A stretch of DNA of 64,000 nt from Mansonella perstans (Eukaryota > Nematoda > Chromadorea > Rhabditida > Onchocercidae): positions 124,001 to 188,000 of the forward strand of contig JBAMDO010000041.1 of assembly GCA_037074765.1 (NCBI GenBank), in the 5' to 3' direction. The translations under genes were made by a program, and so were the position numbers. The notes under the pieces are model-generated. The model saw only the letters and a list, made by a program, of their open reading frames with translations. It was not told the DNA's origin and did not search any database. Below are positions 1 through 13,718 of the stretch, one piece after another. Position 1 is the stretch's first letter. Each line of letters starts with the position of its first letter.

Positions 1-465
1 AATCTGCTGGAGTTATTGACTCGAAAATTTGTTTGATGAAGGCCACATTAACATAGAACAGTGAATTTCCTTCATTTTTTGTTTTTCTCTTTAATCTACC
101 AACATTTTAAGTAGTAAAGTCGTGAATTGTGGTTAAAGTGAAAATTTCAAGTATTCATTGCTATTTTAGTTCAAAAAAGAATTGAAATAACAATTTAATT
201 TTGTAAGCGATACTGATTTTGACCGTTATTTAGATTTTCAAAATGAAACTTGAAAATTTTAATGTGTTTAAATTATCTCTTTCTTTCTTTCTGGCAAATA
301 TCTTTCATTGTTATCGATTCGATAAATGAAAGATGTTTGAGGACACTTGTTTTTCATAGTATTTAAGAGATGATTCTTTTTTTTCCACCACAGTTATCCA
401 AGAACAATAAATTCGCCCCACAAGGACTGAATTACTTAAGACAAGAAGCTCCGAATCACCAATGA
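1..465 (+). CDS. 3' end of an unidentified gene (partial)
   Basis: Two exons fit together in phase 0: bases 1-30 read NLLELLTRKF and stop at a GT donor (31), and 394-465 starts after a CCACCACAG acceptor, reads LSKNNKFAPQGLNYLRQ and seven more residues, and ends at TGA. Both are open in the joined frame and the acceptor has a long T-rich tract. The product is not recognised; what is visible is a basic, hydrophilic C-terminus. The rest of the gene lies left of the window. A chance fit is possible because both pieces are short. Confidence 0.35.
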
Positions 466-2552
466 CAAGAAGCATTTGTCGACTATCGTCTTACTTCATC
501 ACATGTTCGGTGGAGAATATCCGTGATGGGAATGTGAGAAATTTTATTTCACAAAAGTTTGAAAATAGAAATGAAATGGAATTAAAGTTTCTCGAGAAGA
601 AAGAGATTACAGCAGTAAAAGCGATCAGAAATGAGGTCATTCTTTTTTTCTGCTCAATTTTTTTCACTGTAAGTACGTATTTTCAATTATAAAATTAAAA
701 TTTGTTTGACATTTGGGTTAGTAAATTTTGTGTATTAAGAAAATTGGCGCAAATCATTTTAACAGTCATTGTTATATTTCAGAGTTTTTTGTAAAACGTT
801 GTGTGCTTAGAAACATTACCGTTTATTCAGTTATTGAAATGATTGTTGATTTTAAATTGATTTCAAGATCATTGACTTCGCACTTCAGATTTCCGGTTTT
901 TCCTTTCAGTCTTGCTCCTCATATATCCTTGACCTCTTATCCTTTTTGCCAGCTTCTGCTAAACTATTTACAAAAAACGAAAGCAGCTTGTTTGTTGTGA
1001 TTTTTTCTGCTGTGCTGCAGAAGCTTTTTTTGTGATACGCGCCAAATTTTTCTTTGGGAATTTTAAGTAAAAGTTTTTGTGAAAAGCACTTCAAAATTAA
1101 TTCAAAATCCACGTAAAAAATGGCGTTTTTTCTGTTTTCGTACAGTTTGCATATCGTTGTGAGTGACAATTGGCTCGGAATTCGAAAAATTCTTGATATT
1201 TTTATTCCAAATTTTCACGCTTTGTCTATTTCAATAATTCGCAACATCGAGTTACATCATGATCTTAGCGAGTGTAATAGCCTGTCACTGTCACCGTTTT
1301 CTGATGATAACATTCTGCATACCTCATCAACTGCTCTTAATCATGAAATAGTTGATTGGTTTGCTGAAAACACATTTTGTAATGAGTTTTAGAAATTCCA
1401 ATCTTTTATAAAAGTTTTCTGGTAAAATCGTAAATGAATTTACATTTGGAGTCAAGCAAATTCTATTGTATGTCTGACCGTTTCTTAGACATTTTATGTT
1501 TAATTATCAACAGCCAATCATCTTCTATATTTTTCGTATAAAACTAGTTGTGCACTTTATTTCAACTAATTTATGCACCCTTTATTAAGAATGCCAATTT
1601 TGGTTTGTTAATTATGATCGCTTTATTTATTTATTGCAAAGCATTATTGAGCAAATCACGCATCAATGAAAGTCACGACTCGGAAAGTTATTTGATATAA
1701 GTTGGAGAATCGGTTCCTCTCAGACTTTTTGATCTGATAAATGCGATCTATCAATGAAAAGATTATCATTGGCGCGTGCAATAACCGAAGACGATGCTTC
1801 CAAAAACTTGTTTATTAAGCTTTAGAACAGAAACAATTTTGACAAATAACTTCGCAGTTTTTCGTCACACGGAAGAGCGACGAGTTGCCTTTGGTCACTC
1901 AAACGTAAAATAATTAAAATGGAATAATGACTAGTAATAATAACTAACTGTAATTATATTTCCGAAAAAAAATTTTACAAGAAATGACATTTCCAGTTCT
2001 CATGAAGGGCAGAATTGATTAAAATGACTGAAATCAATTTTGATAAAAATTCATTTCATCTTGTTTAAAGTACTGTGAATATGTGAGACAGACTTTTCCA
2101 AAGTTTTCATTTTGAATCTTTGGTATTTCCGCCTAGAAGCAAAGAAAAGTTATCAAAACTCTTCTTTTTTCAACTCTAAAAAACAAAAAAAAGAACATTT
2201 TTTAGCAAATTCACAATGGGACATAAAAAAGTGAAATCTTTTACGAAATGTAAATAATTAAGTGAAACAAGAATAATTGTAATTAATTAGAGATCAAGAT
2301 ATTCCATGTTGACAAATGCTCGTAAAATTATTATATAAAAATATAATTATAAACTTATGATTACCAATATGATTTATAACTGATTATTAATTGATTATAA
2401 ACTTATGATTATCAGAAATATAATTATGTACTTTTTAATATGATTGCAAAGGTACGTATGTGGAGACGGGTTTATGGCAGGAACATATGGTAGCTAGCAT
2501 ACGTCGTATACGTGAATTTAGCAGTTTGTATAAGTCAAAGTACCTATTTTAG
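466..2552. other. Intergenic region, mostly featureless
   Basis: AT-rich spacer between the left-edge gene and the GILT gene. It contains one ATG-started ORF worth listing (1120-1392). Near 2330-2430 a short run of partly repeated TATAATTATAAACTTATGATTA-like sequence occurs twice or more. No RNA gene or transposon was recognised. Confidence 0.5.
1120..1392 (+). CDS. Possible small single-exon ORF, 90 residues
   Basis: The ORF begins with an ATG in a good context (AAAAAATGG), and its first 15 residues (MAFFLFSYSLHIVVS) are hydrophobic, like a weak signal peptide. The rest is mixed, with a Ser-rich stretch (SLSLSPFSDD). It ends with TAG at 1390-1392. No family is recognised and no splice partner is evident. 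Frames of this length are common here by chance, so this is only a candidate. Confidence 0.2.
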   Translation: MAFFLFSYSLHIVVSDNWLGIRKILDIFIPNFHALSISIIRNIELHHDLSECNSLSLSPFSDDNILHTSSTALNHEIVDWFAENTFCNEF

Positions 2553-3826
2553 ATGGTATTAAAATTACTATTAGTGTTGATACTGTGTTGCTGCTTATGG
2601 CATCAGATCGTTCAATCACAGCACGTTGATGTGACAATATTTACGGAATCGAAATGTAAGTACTGCACAAAGTTGCTGCGTGAAGAAATCTGGCCATTCT
2701 ATGTGAATCGACCTGGTATAATGAACATACAGGTGAACTTGGAACTTACTTTTTCTAATTTACAAGAAGTTATTCCAAAAACATCTGTTTCGTGCCATTT
2801 CATATAGCAGTCTGAATGCGTAAGACATCTGCAATGAATAGATCGTTTTTATGCAAATTTGCAGCTTTTTAATCGGTAATTTCAGATAATACCATTTGGC
2901 AAAGGTTATTGCGATTATTTCTCAAATCAAACATTTCATTGTCATTGTCAACATGGACAAGACGAATGTGATCTGAATAGGTTGCAAAACTGTGCTATCG
3001 CTGTTAGTTTGCTCTTTTTCCTTCTGTTTAAATTTAAGAAATTTAACCAATGAATTGAGTAACTGAGAAAAAAGTAATTGTCACATTTTTTGTTTTCATC
3101 ACTTCATTTGGATAACAGTTTTTAAATTCATATTTATTTGTCAGAGAATTAAGAGATTCATTTATACAGATGGAGCAATAAACAAAAAAATGGCAATCTA
3201 TTAGTTTGCTCCTTTTCCTTCGGTTTAAATACAACGAAATTCTGAATTTAGCACTGAACTGAACTTCGCGGAAGGTCATTGGTGATTTTTAGACTCAATT
3301 AGCAAATTGCAGTTTCGCAATATAGATCATAAATATCAACCATGCTGGGAGATTATAGATATTAGCAAGAATCTCATGGACAGTCACAAATGTATTGATA
3401 ATTATGAATGTTTTAGTTCTTTCCTCGACGCTACTTAGGCCTGGTAACATGTGTTCAAGGCTTGTCCGATATTGACGAAGCATTTTCACGGTGTTTGATA
3501 GGCCTCACTGAAAATACTCGATATCGATTAATTGAATGTGCCACAACACAAATTGGAGAAACCTTGAATTATTATTCCATGCTGAATACTCATAGAGCTG
3601 GTATCAGTTGTTAATGTATTCAAAAAAAAGTTTCTGAAAAAGTACGCAAAGTGAATTTACAGATAGCCAAGAAATGCAATGTGTAAAACAGTTGCAATTA
3701 TGCAAACTTGCTATCGTATAATTTTCAGGAATCAAATTATGGCCCGCAATGTTTGTGAATGGCGAATATTTCGAGCGCAATTATCCGTCGGAAAATGAAA
3801 TATGCAGGCACACAACATGGTGCTAG
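2553..3826 (+). CDS. GILT-like gamma-interferon-inducible lysosomal thiol reductase
   Basis: Four exons join in frame: 2553-2732, 2886-3002, 3417-3600 and 3729-3826, giving about 192 residues. The N-terminus (MVLKLLLVLILCCCLWHQ) is a signal peptide, with cleavage likely near IVQS-QH. The redox site CKYC follows at about residues 35-38 in the usual VTIFTESKCKYC setting. Exon 2 carries the family signature CQHG-x2-EC-x2-N-x4-C as CQHGQDECDLNRLQNC. Exon 3 has the YLGLVTCVQGL and IECATTQIGETL blocks, and exon 4 the WPAMFVNGEY block (PWVxVNG in relatives). Exon 4 ends with a Cys-containing tail and TAG. Known members reduce disulfides of proteins in acidic endolysosomal compartments; nematode members are often secreted or gut-lysosomal. 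Length is near the mature-domain size of the family. Intron 2 (414 bp) contains an internal duplication. Neighbours give no functional link. Confidence 0.92.
3004..3240 (+). repeat. Direct duplication inside GILT intron 2
   Basis: About 40 bp at 3004-3043 (TTAGTTTGCTCTTTTTCCTT and on) recurs at 3201-3240 with a few substitutions. The first copy starts one base after the first base of the intron-2 donor (GTTAGTTTGC), so the duplicated block includes most of the splice donor region. The second copy lies in mid-intron and lacks the preceding G of the donor. Confidence 0.7.
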
Positions 3827-6800
3827 CAGAAAATTGGGTTTCTGAAAATCGGGTTTCAGGTAATTGGATTCGAAAATCTTATCTCTAAAATCTCCTACAA
3901 TTTGAACTAACTGAGAAGGCGTGTGGTACTCTATTATCTTTTAGCTATCATTTACTTAAGCAAAATTTTTAGCCAGAATAGGTGTTGTCTTTTATCAGTG
4001 CTGTTTTCGCCAGATATGTTCATTAATTTTATTATCGTCGAAATTTAACATGGCGGTGCATTTCTACAAACAAGTTCAAGTCGAAAATTCTTTTGAAAAC
4101 GAAGTATTTCGATTAACAATCTTAATTTTATAAATCGCTGTTATTCCTACGCATCGGAACGCTTTTCTTATTAGAGAAGGCATCACTGCACCCATATCAG
4201 TTAATTTTAAGACTTCTGAAAAAAACAATAATTTATTTTCAAAAGTTAATAATCTCTAAGATTTAAAACGATAGCCATCAATCAATGTTTTAGGAAAATA
4301 GAATGTCAGGAGATTGCGAACAAATTTTCAAAAATCTTCACTTCATACATATCTGTTTAGCCTCTGAACTTACTCATAGATTTTTTGTGATTATGAAAAG
4401 TGACAAGAAATGATTAGCACTCAGATTTTTACTTCTGCAAAAACACTCATAAATGATTGCAAGGGGTTCCAATATTTGAAACAAATTCAAAAATGGAGTG
4501 AGGACTATTTTCTTCTTTTATCTTTGGGTTTGGGAAATTTTGCAATAAGTGAATCTCGTAGTTTGAAAAATTTTGCAGCATTTAATCAATTTTCTAAATA
4601 TAAAGGAATTGTGGCGATTGAGTTACTCTCTTCCGTTAATCCTGCGGATTAATGGAGAAGATATGAAGGGAAAGGAGAACAAATAAGAAATGACAATTTG
4701 AATTAACAGTTGTCGGCAACCCGAATATGTCACTGTTTTTTCGGTGTGCTCTTCTCTGTATGATACCACATTTTCAACTTTCTGTTTTGTTTACTCTCTC
4801 CATGTTAAATAAACATTATTTGAATTAATAAATAACTAAAGAGAAGAAAATATCAAACGATTCAACCAACAACTGCTTGCAATTTAAACATATATAAACA
4901 AAAAAAAGAAGATAAAATAGCGTTTAGGTTTAGAAATTGAAATTCAGAAGACTTTGATGTTCAGGTCAAGAATTAAGGCTGCTGTAATTCATCATCAGGC
5001 AAAAGGGGTCATATCATGAAGTAACTCAGTGTGAGATCAATTTATAAAAGAAGCAGGTGTGAAATCGAGATATACTTCATATCGTACATCTGCCTTATTA
5101 TAAACGATCTATGAAGGTTATCATCGATCTTCCTAACAACTCCCTCCAATGAAAAGATCCTGAAGAACATTGTGGAAATCAATTAAATATAAGAAATTTT
5201 TCATGTAGAAAAAACAAAACACTTCTCATGTTTCTGCTTAGCAAAGATACGATCACGAAACTATTGGGAATGAAATCCGGTTTGAAACTTATTTTTATTA
5301 AGAAAATTTTGTAATACGATATTATCTGCTGATTTCATTCTGAATTTTGGATTTTCATTGCTTCAACTTTTTTTCACAGTCACATTTTTCTAATCATTAA
5401 TCCAAAATTAGAGAAAATTTAAATCTTTGAACTGTACTTCGCTGCTCCTATTTTTTTCTCTAATCCATTTCATTGGTGCAAACTTTGTACAGGCTATTTT
5501 GAAATTAGAAAAATTATTTATGTACGCATTTTTATAATGATTATTATAAATAGAATTTATTTTTTCATTTCTTCAAAATTTTCCCATCGCATAAACAACT
5601 GTGTAACTGAATGCTCGAACCGTAATAATTCTTTCACATTTTGATCATCTTTTATCAAAAAATTCTTACCGCATTGCCACCGTTCAATTCTGCATTGTCG
5701 TCATCCTCTCTTCCTTTCTCATTCTCGCTCTTTACTTCATGAAAAGCTTAGGCAAACTAAAACATTTCTTTCTGTTTTTTTTATTTAAAACGATCATTTT
5801 ATCACTTGTATCGTTTGCATCCATTTATCAGTCACTACTAATATTGTTTTTGATCACTTTAACTGATCCTTAATTACTCGTTATTAATTAGAAAGAAGTG
5901 TTCACGTGTGAAGGAAAGGATTACATTTCCATCACTCATATATGCACGTATTTGAGTTTAGTTTTTTAATTTTCAAGAAGTTTCGGTAAAAGTATTGAAA
6001 TTTCTGATAGCTTATCATGCATAACTGCCGGACAATTTTCAGTGATTGTTTAGAAATTTTTATTTTCCGTTTTCACTCACTCCATCACGTCATTGTAATT
6101 TTAAGCAAATTGTTTGATGCAAATGAATCATTCTTAATAAAATGGGAGAGAAAAATGAAACAGACATGTAGTGGTTGATTGCTAATTTATCAAATTTTAT
6201 TTAAAATCTTGAAGCATAATTATATTCTTCCTAACCTTATATTTAAAATTGACTGACAGACTGATTCCGGTATTTGAGGCACTTGGTAAATTTTGATAAT
6301 TTCAATAATTGCAAACGATGAAACACAATTTTAAACGTTTTCTTCTACTCCGCCCTTTCTATTCTCCCTCAAAATCATCGCACATTACCATTGCAGCAAA
6401 ATGTAATTTGTTAACTTTTAAATGTTTAAATTATAGAATTCAAATTTATAAAATTGGCAATTTATAGCAAAGAGTCAAATTATATTTTTTTTTTGCAACA
6501 AGTCGATGCTTTGTTACATTCAGTTCTTCGAAAAAATCACTTTTTACTGTAAATAATTTCAGAATAGTTTTTAAAAAGGTACCATTCTAGAAAAGCACAA
6601 AGATTAGACTGTCTCTAATATCGTTTATCATAAAATACATTTCGTTTTAAGATATCGTGTAAAAGAATTTGCTCCAAAGACAATATCATTATAAAAAAAT
6701 TTATTTAAAGACACTTCAAAAGGGATGAATAGTTCGAGTCTCCACTTGCTAAAATCATTTGGTATTATCAGTTAATTGGATGAAATCATCATAAATATGC

Positions 6801-6843
6801 TTCATTTATACGTAATCGATATCATACTGATAAAAAGGAAAAT

Positions 6844-6862
6844 AGAGAGAGAGAGAGAGAGA
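6844..6862 (+). repeat. (GA)n microsatellite
   Basis: Short uninterrupted GA dinucleotide run in the intergenic region, followed by further purine-rich sequence to about 6885. Confidence 0.85.
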
Positions 6863-7713
6863 TAAAGAAAAAGACAAGAGAGAGGATTATTTCAATTTAT
6901 TTGCTTTACTAATTATTGCAGTGCCGATCAACCGAATGGAGCAATATTTTGTGAAGGAATGACAAAGCAAAAAAGCTAATAGGAATGAATGTCTTTTTAT
7001 CAATTCATTGCTTTTTTTCTTCATTTACCAATTTACCATTTGTCTCTTTGTTCATTCATATTCATTAGAAATTGGCATTTTTGCTAAAAAGAGCAATATT
7101 TATTTAACAAATAATTAATTAATTAATTGTCTTACAAATATTTTAATATTATTAGTTGATTTAATAATAATATTATTATTAGGCATTATACTGTACGACA
7201 TTATGCTGCTACTAAGCGAAAAATGCGCTTTTTAATACGTATTCTGGAAGTTGCTATTTGTAATCTATTTTTTTTTTTTGAATTTTTGAAGTTGCTATTT
7301 TTTTTTTGAATCATTTCAACTGCTCTTTTTACTGCAAACAATTTTATTCCTCTCTTTCTCTCTCTTTGTCTTTTGTAGACAGAATGAGGACAATTGAATT
7401 TGGCAATTTTACCACCACATTGTGTATGTTTGTTGTTTGTCAAATTTTCCTTGTGAAAATCAAACAAAGTGAAAGACAGTCAAACATTGTTTGAAAATCA
7501 AAGATTCAAACCACAAACGTTTAACTTTTACCATAATTGAATACATTGTATGTCAATTGTTACTCCGTCCAGGCAAATAAATTTCACAAGACATAAAACG
7601 ATTCGGATAATTAATAATCAATGTTTAATTATATTCTTTACTGATTTTTATCATGCAATCATTTGTGCTTGCTATACATTTCCCTGTTCTTTCTCGTTGC
7701 TGTTATAATTTCA

Positions 7714-7911
7714 GTAAATCGATGTAAGTTTAAAGTTTCCAGAAATTCTGGAAGAACTCTGTGCTTTCATCTGAAATTCATTATGCTGAATAATTCAAGA
7801 TATATTTTCGTAATGCGTAATGTCGTTAGTTGTTATTCAGATGATGAAATAAATAACAATGCACGTGAAATTCTCAAATTTTGTAACGTTAAGAAGAAAA
7901 GCATAAAGTGA
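7714..7911 (+). CDS. Possible terminal exon of a small Cys-containing protein
   Basis: After a good acceptor (TAATTTCAG, ending at 7713) a frame stays open for 65 codons to TGA at 7909-7911. It reads NRCKFKVSRNSGRTLCFHLK near its start and ends NVKKKSIK, with four cysteines. The same frame upstream of the acceptor is hydrophobic (CLLYISLFFLVAVIIS) but has no ATG before a stop at 7642, so an unseen 5' exon would be required. No family recognised. Chance ORF not excluded. Confidence 0.25.
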   Translation, partial: VNRCKFKVSRNSGRTLCFHLKFIMLNNSRYIFVMRNVVSCYSDDEINNNAREILKFCNVKKKSIK

Positions 7912-7923
7912 CACAAACATATT

Positions 7924-8112
7924 TTAAGTATGTGCGACGTGACGTATACGATAACAATAAAATGGAAATAGTCGATGAAAATACGTATGACTGAAAACAC
8001 GCGAGTATGACTCAAGTAAATGTGATTTAAGGCGAGGATTATTAGATATTGTTTGCACAGTGCGGCCTACAACAGCCATAGCAATGATGACCACAACATA
8101 GCGAGTGGACAA
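7924..8112 (-). CDS. Possible first exon of a secreted protein
   Basis: Minus-strand ORF starting at an ATG (8110-8112) with a hydrophobic N-terminus (MSTRYVVVIIAMAVVGRTVQ) that resembles a signal peptide, followed by hydrophilic sequence (SNNPRLKSHLLESYSRVFSH). A possible donor (CATAC|GTATTT) lies near 7982. No downstream exon was identified on the minus strand, so this is weak. The complementary plus-strand frame is also open. Confidence 0.15.
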   Translation of the reverse strand: MSTRYVVVIIAMAVVGRTVQTISNNPRLKSHLLESYSRVFSHTYFHRLFPFYCYRIRHVAHT

Positions 8113-10365
8113 TCATTTCATTTGCCTAAGACATCTTTCTTTCATTTCCTTTGCTTTCAAAGAGCCAATAAATTATTCGCTATCTTGCATCTCATTATAT
8201 TCAATGAGCTGCTGATTCATGATTGCTTCATTGAAATTTCTTTCCAGTAAGCGACATTTTTAGTTTCATCCCAAAATATGTCTAAAAATTTAGCAGCAAA
8301 AAAGTCAATGAATTTTTAATTACATAAAACAGTTCTTTTTTCATTCATTTCGTAGTATTTGCTAGGGCCAAAAATGAGATCATCTCATTGTCTAGCTTAG
8401 TATTATTGATACTATTAGGAAATGATAATAAGTCTTAGACAGGAAATGATTATATATCTTATTAAAAAGTGATCATAGAAATGTTATGCTTTCAATATAG
8501 TTAAATACTAATTACTAATTTATTTATTAAGTTTTAGAAAGTATTAATTTACCAAGTTTTCATTCATTTTGGCGAGGACTTTTTTGTTTGAACGTGAGTT
8601 GATTATTTGCACATGTAATATGTAATGTGTTACCTATGTCTAATCTAAATGTACGATAGGCAGAAAGTTTTCCTTAGTACAGTTAGTAGCAGTGTGTTGT
8701 TTAACAATTAATCGATTAATTAGGCTATTTAAAATTTGAAGATTTATAATCATATTAAAATACCTACACATATTATTAGACCATCTCGTTTTATTTTGTT
8801 GATTGAAAAAATTCTAATTTGTAGTTAAAGAATTCTTCTTTTAATCTCTTCTATAATTTTATGAGAGTAGTTGGAGAGAATCTAAAGATCCCAGTCTTTG
8901 CTGTTCAAATTACCGGAAATGAAAAAATGTGAACGAATTTTGCGCTTTCAACAGATTCGAATTTCAAAAAAGAATGAAGAAATTGAAAAATTAAAATCCT
9001 TAGATTCAAATATAATTTTATGATATTGTTGTGACCGAGAATTTTTGTCGAAATTTCTACACTTAGAGAAAATATTCACAAAAAATCGAACAGCGCTGAT
9101 TAGGAGATTTTGAATAAGTTATGGAAGAAATTTTGAAGTCTTGGGCTATTGCCAGCAAGTATTTGCTTCAGCTCTTTGTTTGAAAAAAGATTAAATTTTA
9201 AAAATTTTTAAAAAGGAGCGAAATAATTCTTTAAACATACCAGTTCTTTGTAAAGGAAAATGTGCTCTAAGAAGCGATTTCAGCACCGTTTTATTGATTA
9301 CACAGTTTTCTTTTTGTTTTTGTTTTGTTAATCAATTTAAATACATCAGGTTTCGTATTGTTTTAATTTTTAAACTCGCTATCCTTTTCGCCTATTTTTT
9401 GATATTATACTTGCTGCCAGCTATTTGCCATGATTTATCCACTTCTTGATTTATCCATGATTTATCCACCTCTATTAGTGGCATAGTTTCATGCGTACTA
9501 TCTTAAAATGTAATAAGAACTTGAGACGTTGTATATGTTCACATTTAATAAGCATGCAATTACCACAAGATGAGTATTCTATTTGTAAGATGTTTTTACT
9601 TTTTCAACTTAATCATGCGCCACTGATTAAAATTTACCGAATATCGCAGGTTGAAATAGCAGTTGATAATTAATTAAAATACCAATCAGCGACTGATCTT
9701 TAAGCATTATTTCCGGTGTAAAGGTTCTGTGAATATGTTGCAATAAATCGTCTTTTCATATGAAATTGATACAAGTGTAGAAAACATATCGATAAATAAG
9801 ATATTTGATAGCAGTTAGATTTTTATTGATGAAATTGGGCACCACTTCTGCAGATGACCGTGACTAGATAAGATGAAATAATAGAACTCGTAGTCATTCT
9901 GACGACAGTATACTTACCCTCTTGCATTACATCGTTTCATTATTTGCCTTGTTTCTGCGCTTCAAGTTTTTCTTTTTTGCCATTAATTTAACATTTTACT
10001 TGTTGAAAAATTTTCTATTTTTCGATTAAAGTAAAAGCAAAATTTTTAATTTTGATTTTGCTGATCAAATTTGAACTTAACGAAAACAAGTTTTACTATC
10101 ATAATCTAAAATTACGAAATATTTTTGAGTGAGCTTGAAATACTGTACTTCCCTTCTGTCCTTATTCTCTAAGTAATCTTGAAGGCATGAAATGATCGAA
10201 AACCAGGAAGAACAATTAAAATATCAAACTGGTTGATTAGCAATAAAATTGATTTACAAATTTACACTTACTTTTAAACTTTTGCAATAAAAAATGAGAA
10301 GAGTAAAGAGTGCTTTATGGATTTCCCCAACCGACCTGAATTTTTCTATCTTTCTTTCCTGTCCT

Positions 10366-10415
10366 ATTTTAAATGATAAACTAACTTTATATTTTAAATG
10401 ATAAACTAACTTTAT
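10366..10415 (+). repeat. Perfect 25-bp tandem duplication
   Basis: The 25-bp unit beginning ATTTTAAATGATAAACTAAC occurs twice head to tail (10366-10390 and 10391-10415) without a mismatch, which suggests a recent slippage or duplication event. Confidence 0.9.
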
Positions 10416-12385
10416 CGAGCAGAATTGAATTTCGAAAATCGTTGGCTGGTTTTCTTGCTAAAAATTTAAAAATTCAGGTTTAAAAATGCTAAAAATAGAT
10501 AGCTGTCACCGAAAAAAAAGGTATAATACATCATCAATGACGATAAGATAAATGATATTTCATTGGCTGACCATTTGATTTCTTGTTTTTTTAAAATCAT
10601 TTTTTGTCTCTTCCATCTGTTTTATTTAAATTCATAAACTAATACATTGCTGCTATTTGGCCAACTTAGTTACTCTGAAAAGCATAACAAACTTTTTATG
10701 GTATTAGTTATTTGCGTTTGGATAATTTGCTGCTTAATGTTAGCTAATGTTAGTTAATGATCGGTTAGTGCAGCAGTTAGTTAATTCAGTTATTTATAAA
10801 AAGAAGAAGATCCACTTGATAATTCAAGTAGTTTTTTTTTTTGATGCAACTGCTGAAGTTATTTTCTTAAATTATTTTCTTTGCCATATTAATTAATGTG
10901 AGAGAAATTGTATGCGAAAGCAAAAATCCAAATGCCTTTTTTTCTAGTATGACTTGTTATCCTTGATAGATATGGCCTTAACGAGATGGCATCATTTATA
11001 TTTCAACAATTTAATAATGAAATGAATATAATTCACTCGATCATTTAAATTGTGAAGCCACCAAACTTCCGCTTTTCTGAATGATTGATACTGCAGAAAT
11101 GGCAAATTTCCCATTTAATGGCATCTTTTTTTGCCGACAAAAGTGAACTCGGCTAATTTTTTCTGTTTCTTATGGAATTTTAGTTTATGAATTTGAAAGA
11201 AAATTTAATTAGCTTCTAAAGTTACATTTATATTTCAGATTAGCCAATCATATTGCTTGTGACGAAATGAATAATTAGCTATCAAGAATAAATGAAATTT
11301 CAAAAGATTGGCAATTTATTTGTTGTCATCATAGAAGAATACATGAAATATTGATGAGAATCATTTCATAATATACATCTATCCAATTTCCTCATCCTCT
11401 GCACATTTCAAGGTCATTAAAGTAGTGGGAGATAAAAGGGAAGTGACGCAAGGACTAGGGAAAGTTATTCGATCTATAAATTTTTTGCTACTGTATTTTT
11501 TGCAAAATTTGAATTTTTTAGAAGTTCTGAAATTCTTTCACAAAATTTTGTGGCTTATTTTACCAACAATAAAAAATGAAAGAAAAAAGACAAAGGAGGA
11601 AAAAATGATAAAATCGTTGGCACATTGAATTTTTCAAATGAACTTAATGAACAAATCACTTGATGACCATGACAAATTCACATTCATTGCTGATATAATC
11701 GCCACAAAATTTATAAAGTGCGCTTTAAACGTAAATAGTAAAATGAATTTTTATACAAACTTCATGATACTACTAGTCCCAAATAACTGTTTCTCCTTGC
11801 TAGGGTGCCATTTTTTTTTTTGAAGTATTTTGTATTCATGAATCTTTCAAGCGGAAAAAGCAAATTTTTTCCTTTGCGCGATAATTGCATTCATAAACGG
11901 ACATGAATAAAAAGAAATTATAGGTGGAAAGAGAAAGGACTGTTAGAGCTGAGAAATGTAACAAGCTAGGCTGAGCAAGCTAAACTAGAATCAAATAATA
12001 TAAGCAACCCAAATGAGCAAATAATAAATTTGTTTTTTTTTTTTTTTGTGAGACGTTCAATACTCTTTGCAGTGGCCAATTGAAACGCTTTTTCCCGAAC
12101 ATCTCCAATGGCTAGAAGAAAATTGTGATCAAAAGCAACTGTTTAGCGAACAAAAACTTTGAGCCAAACAGCATTGAGTATAACCAGTTCATTTATATAT
12201 ACCCAACTGTTTCTCTGTCACTGCTCATTTCCATTCTAATCATGTAATTTGTATGTGAGATGATAAAAAGAATGATTGCAATTTCATTTTAACAGACTAT
12301 TTTTAATTTTTTGAACAAAAAATGAGAATTGATAAAAGCGAAAATATTAAAAGCGCAAAAAGATTGGAAAAGAAGGAATGGTTGT

Positions 12386-12413
12386 CATTCATTCATTCAT
12401 TCATTCATTCATT
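12386..12413 (+). repeat. (CATT)7 microsatellite
   Basis: Seven perfect CATT tetranucleotides. In one frame they create an artefactual His-Ser-Phe-Ile repeat inside a spurious ORF. Confidence 0.9.
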
Positions 12414-13718
12414 TTATGATGAACTTTTCAATAGCGTACTTTCCAGCCACATCAATTCTTTTTAACTTATCAATCAATATTCATTATCATCACATATTTA
12501 TTATTTACTCCTTAAATGTCCAAAAATTCCGAAAAATAAAAATTTTTCAAAAATTTTAATAAAATGTTAATAGAGGCATAATTTTGTCGTTGGCTGTATT
12601 TTACGCAATGATTTTTGGAGGGTGCAGTGAAAAAAATTGTTACTAAAGTTCTTTCCTGTTGATTTCATTCATTTTTTGTCTATTTTTCCACTTTGATTTT
12701 TTCTTTTTTAAATTTTAAATTGCATTTAGCTTTCAGCACATTTGTTAATATAAAAATTACTGTCTCTGTATTTCTAAATTTCATTATGTTAGCATAAATA
12801 TTCTGGTTTAGCTAATTCGCAAGTTAATTATAATTGCATATGGTATTTATAACAGCATGAATTCTCCTGAGAATGTTGGGTACCATATCTTAAATAGTCA
12901 TCATAAATAGCGATCTACTATTTAAAATGCTGCAAAAATTTCGATAAATGTATCAGCAATATGATTCGGTCGTAAATCAACACTGCCATTGTGATTAAAC
13001 TCCTGCACTTGATATGTCTTGGTAAAGAAACACAGCCTTTAACTAGTAAAGATTTTCACAACCAATATTTGCTATCCATTCTCATGTTATTCCAAACTTT
13101 CATACAGCTTTGGACATTTTGACATTTCGATATAACCACCGGATAATTTACAGTAATAGAAGGAGTTCGACTGGATAATCGTGCATTATTTCAGAGGTTA
13201 ATTACCGGTAATGTTAAATGTTAAATTCAGCTACCAATATGCGAAGATTCAATAATTTATTGAAATATAGGAGGACTGCACCACAGTTAGATTTTTTTCT
13301 AATCGGTATCGTTAAATGTTGTATTAATATTTGAAATGTGAATTAAATCTCAAATTATAATATGTCAGTACTCAAAAATTCAAATATCAATTTTCATTTA
13401 GATTATTTCTTACTATTCATTTATATTTTCTTAAAGAAATACTGAAGAAGGAGTTTAGAAAAATTATGCAAACGAGAAATGTGCAACTAATCATGAAAAT
13501 GTCAAGTTGACTTGTTTGTTCTTATTAATAATTCGACGATTAAATTCTATGCAAGCTTTGTACTAATATATTTTGTATTGAATTAAGCTAGTAGTTCTTT
13601 GTCGTTTCATCTTATCATCAGATCAATGTAATAGAAAAGTGAATGGTAATGGAAGGAGAACTAGAATGGTCTTTGTTATGAATTTAGAATAATATATATC
13701 TCCGATAATTATGGCTAG

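Noticed and set aside
4410..4652. Plus-strand ORF of 80 codons
   Set aside because: No signal, family or splice evidence; its length is expected by chance at this base composition.
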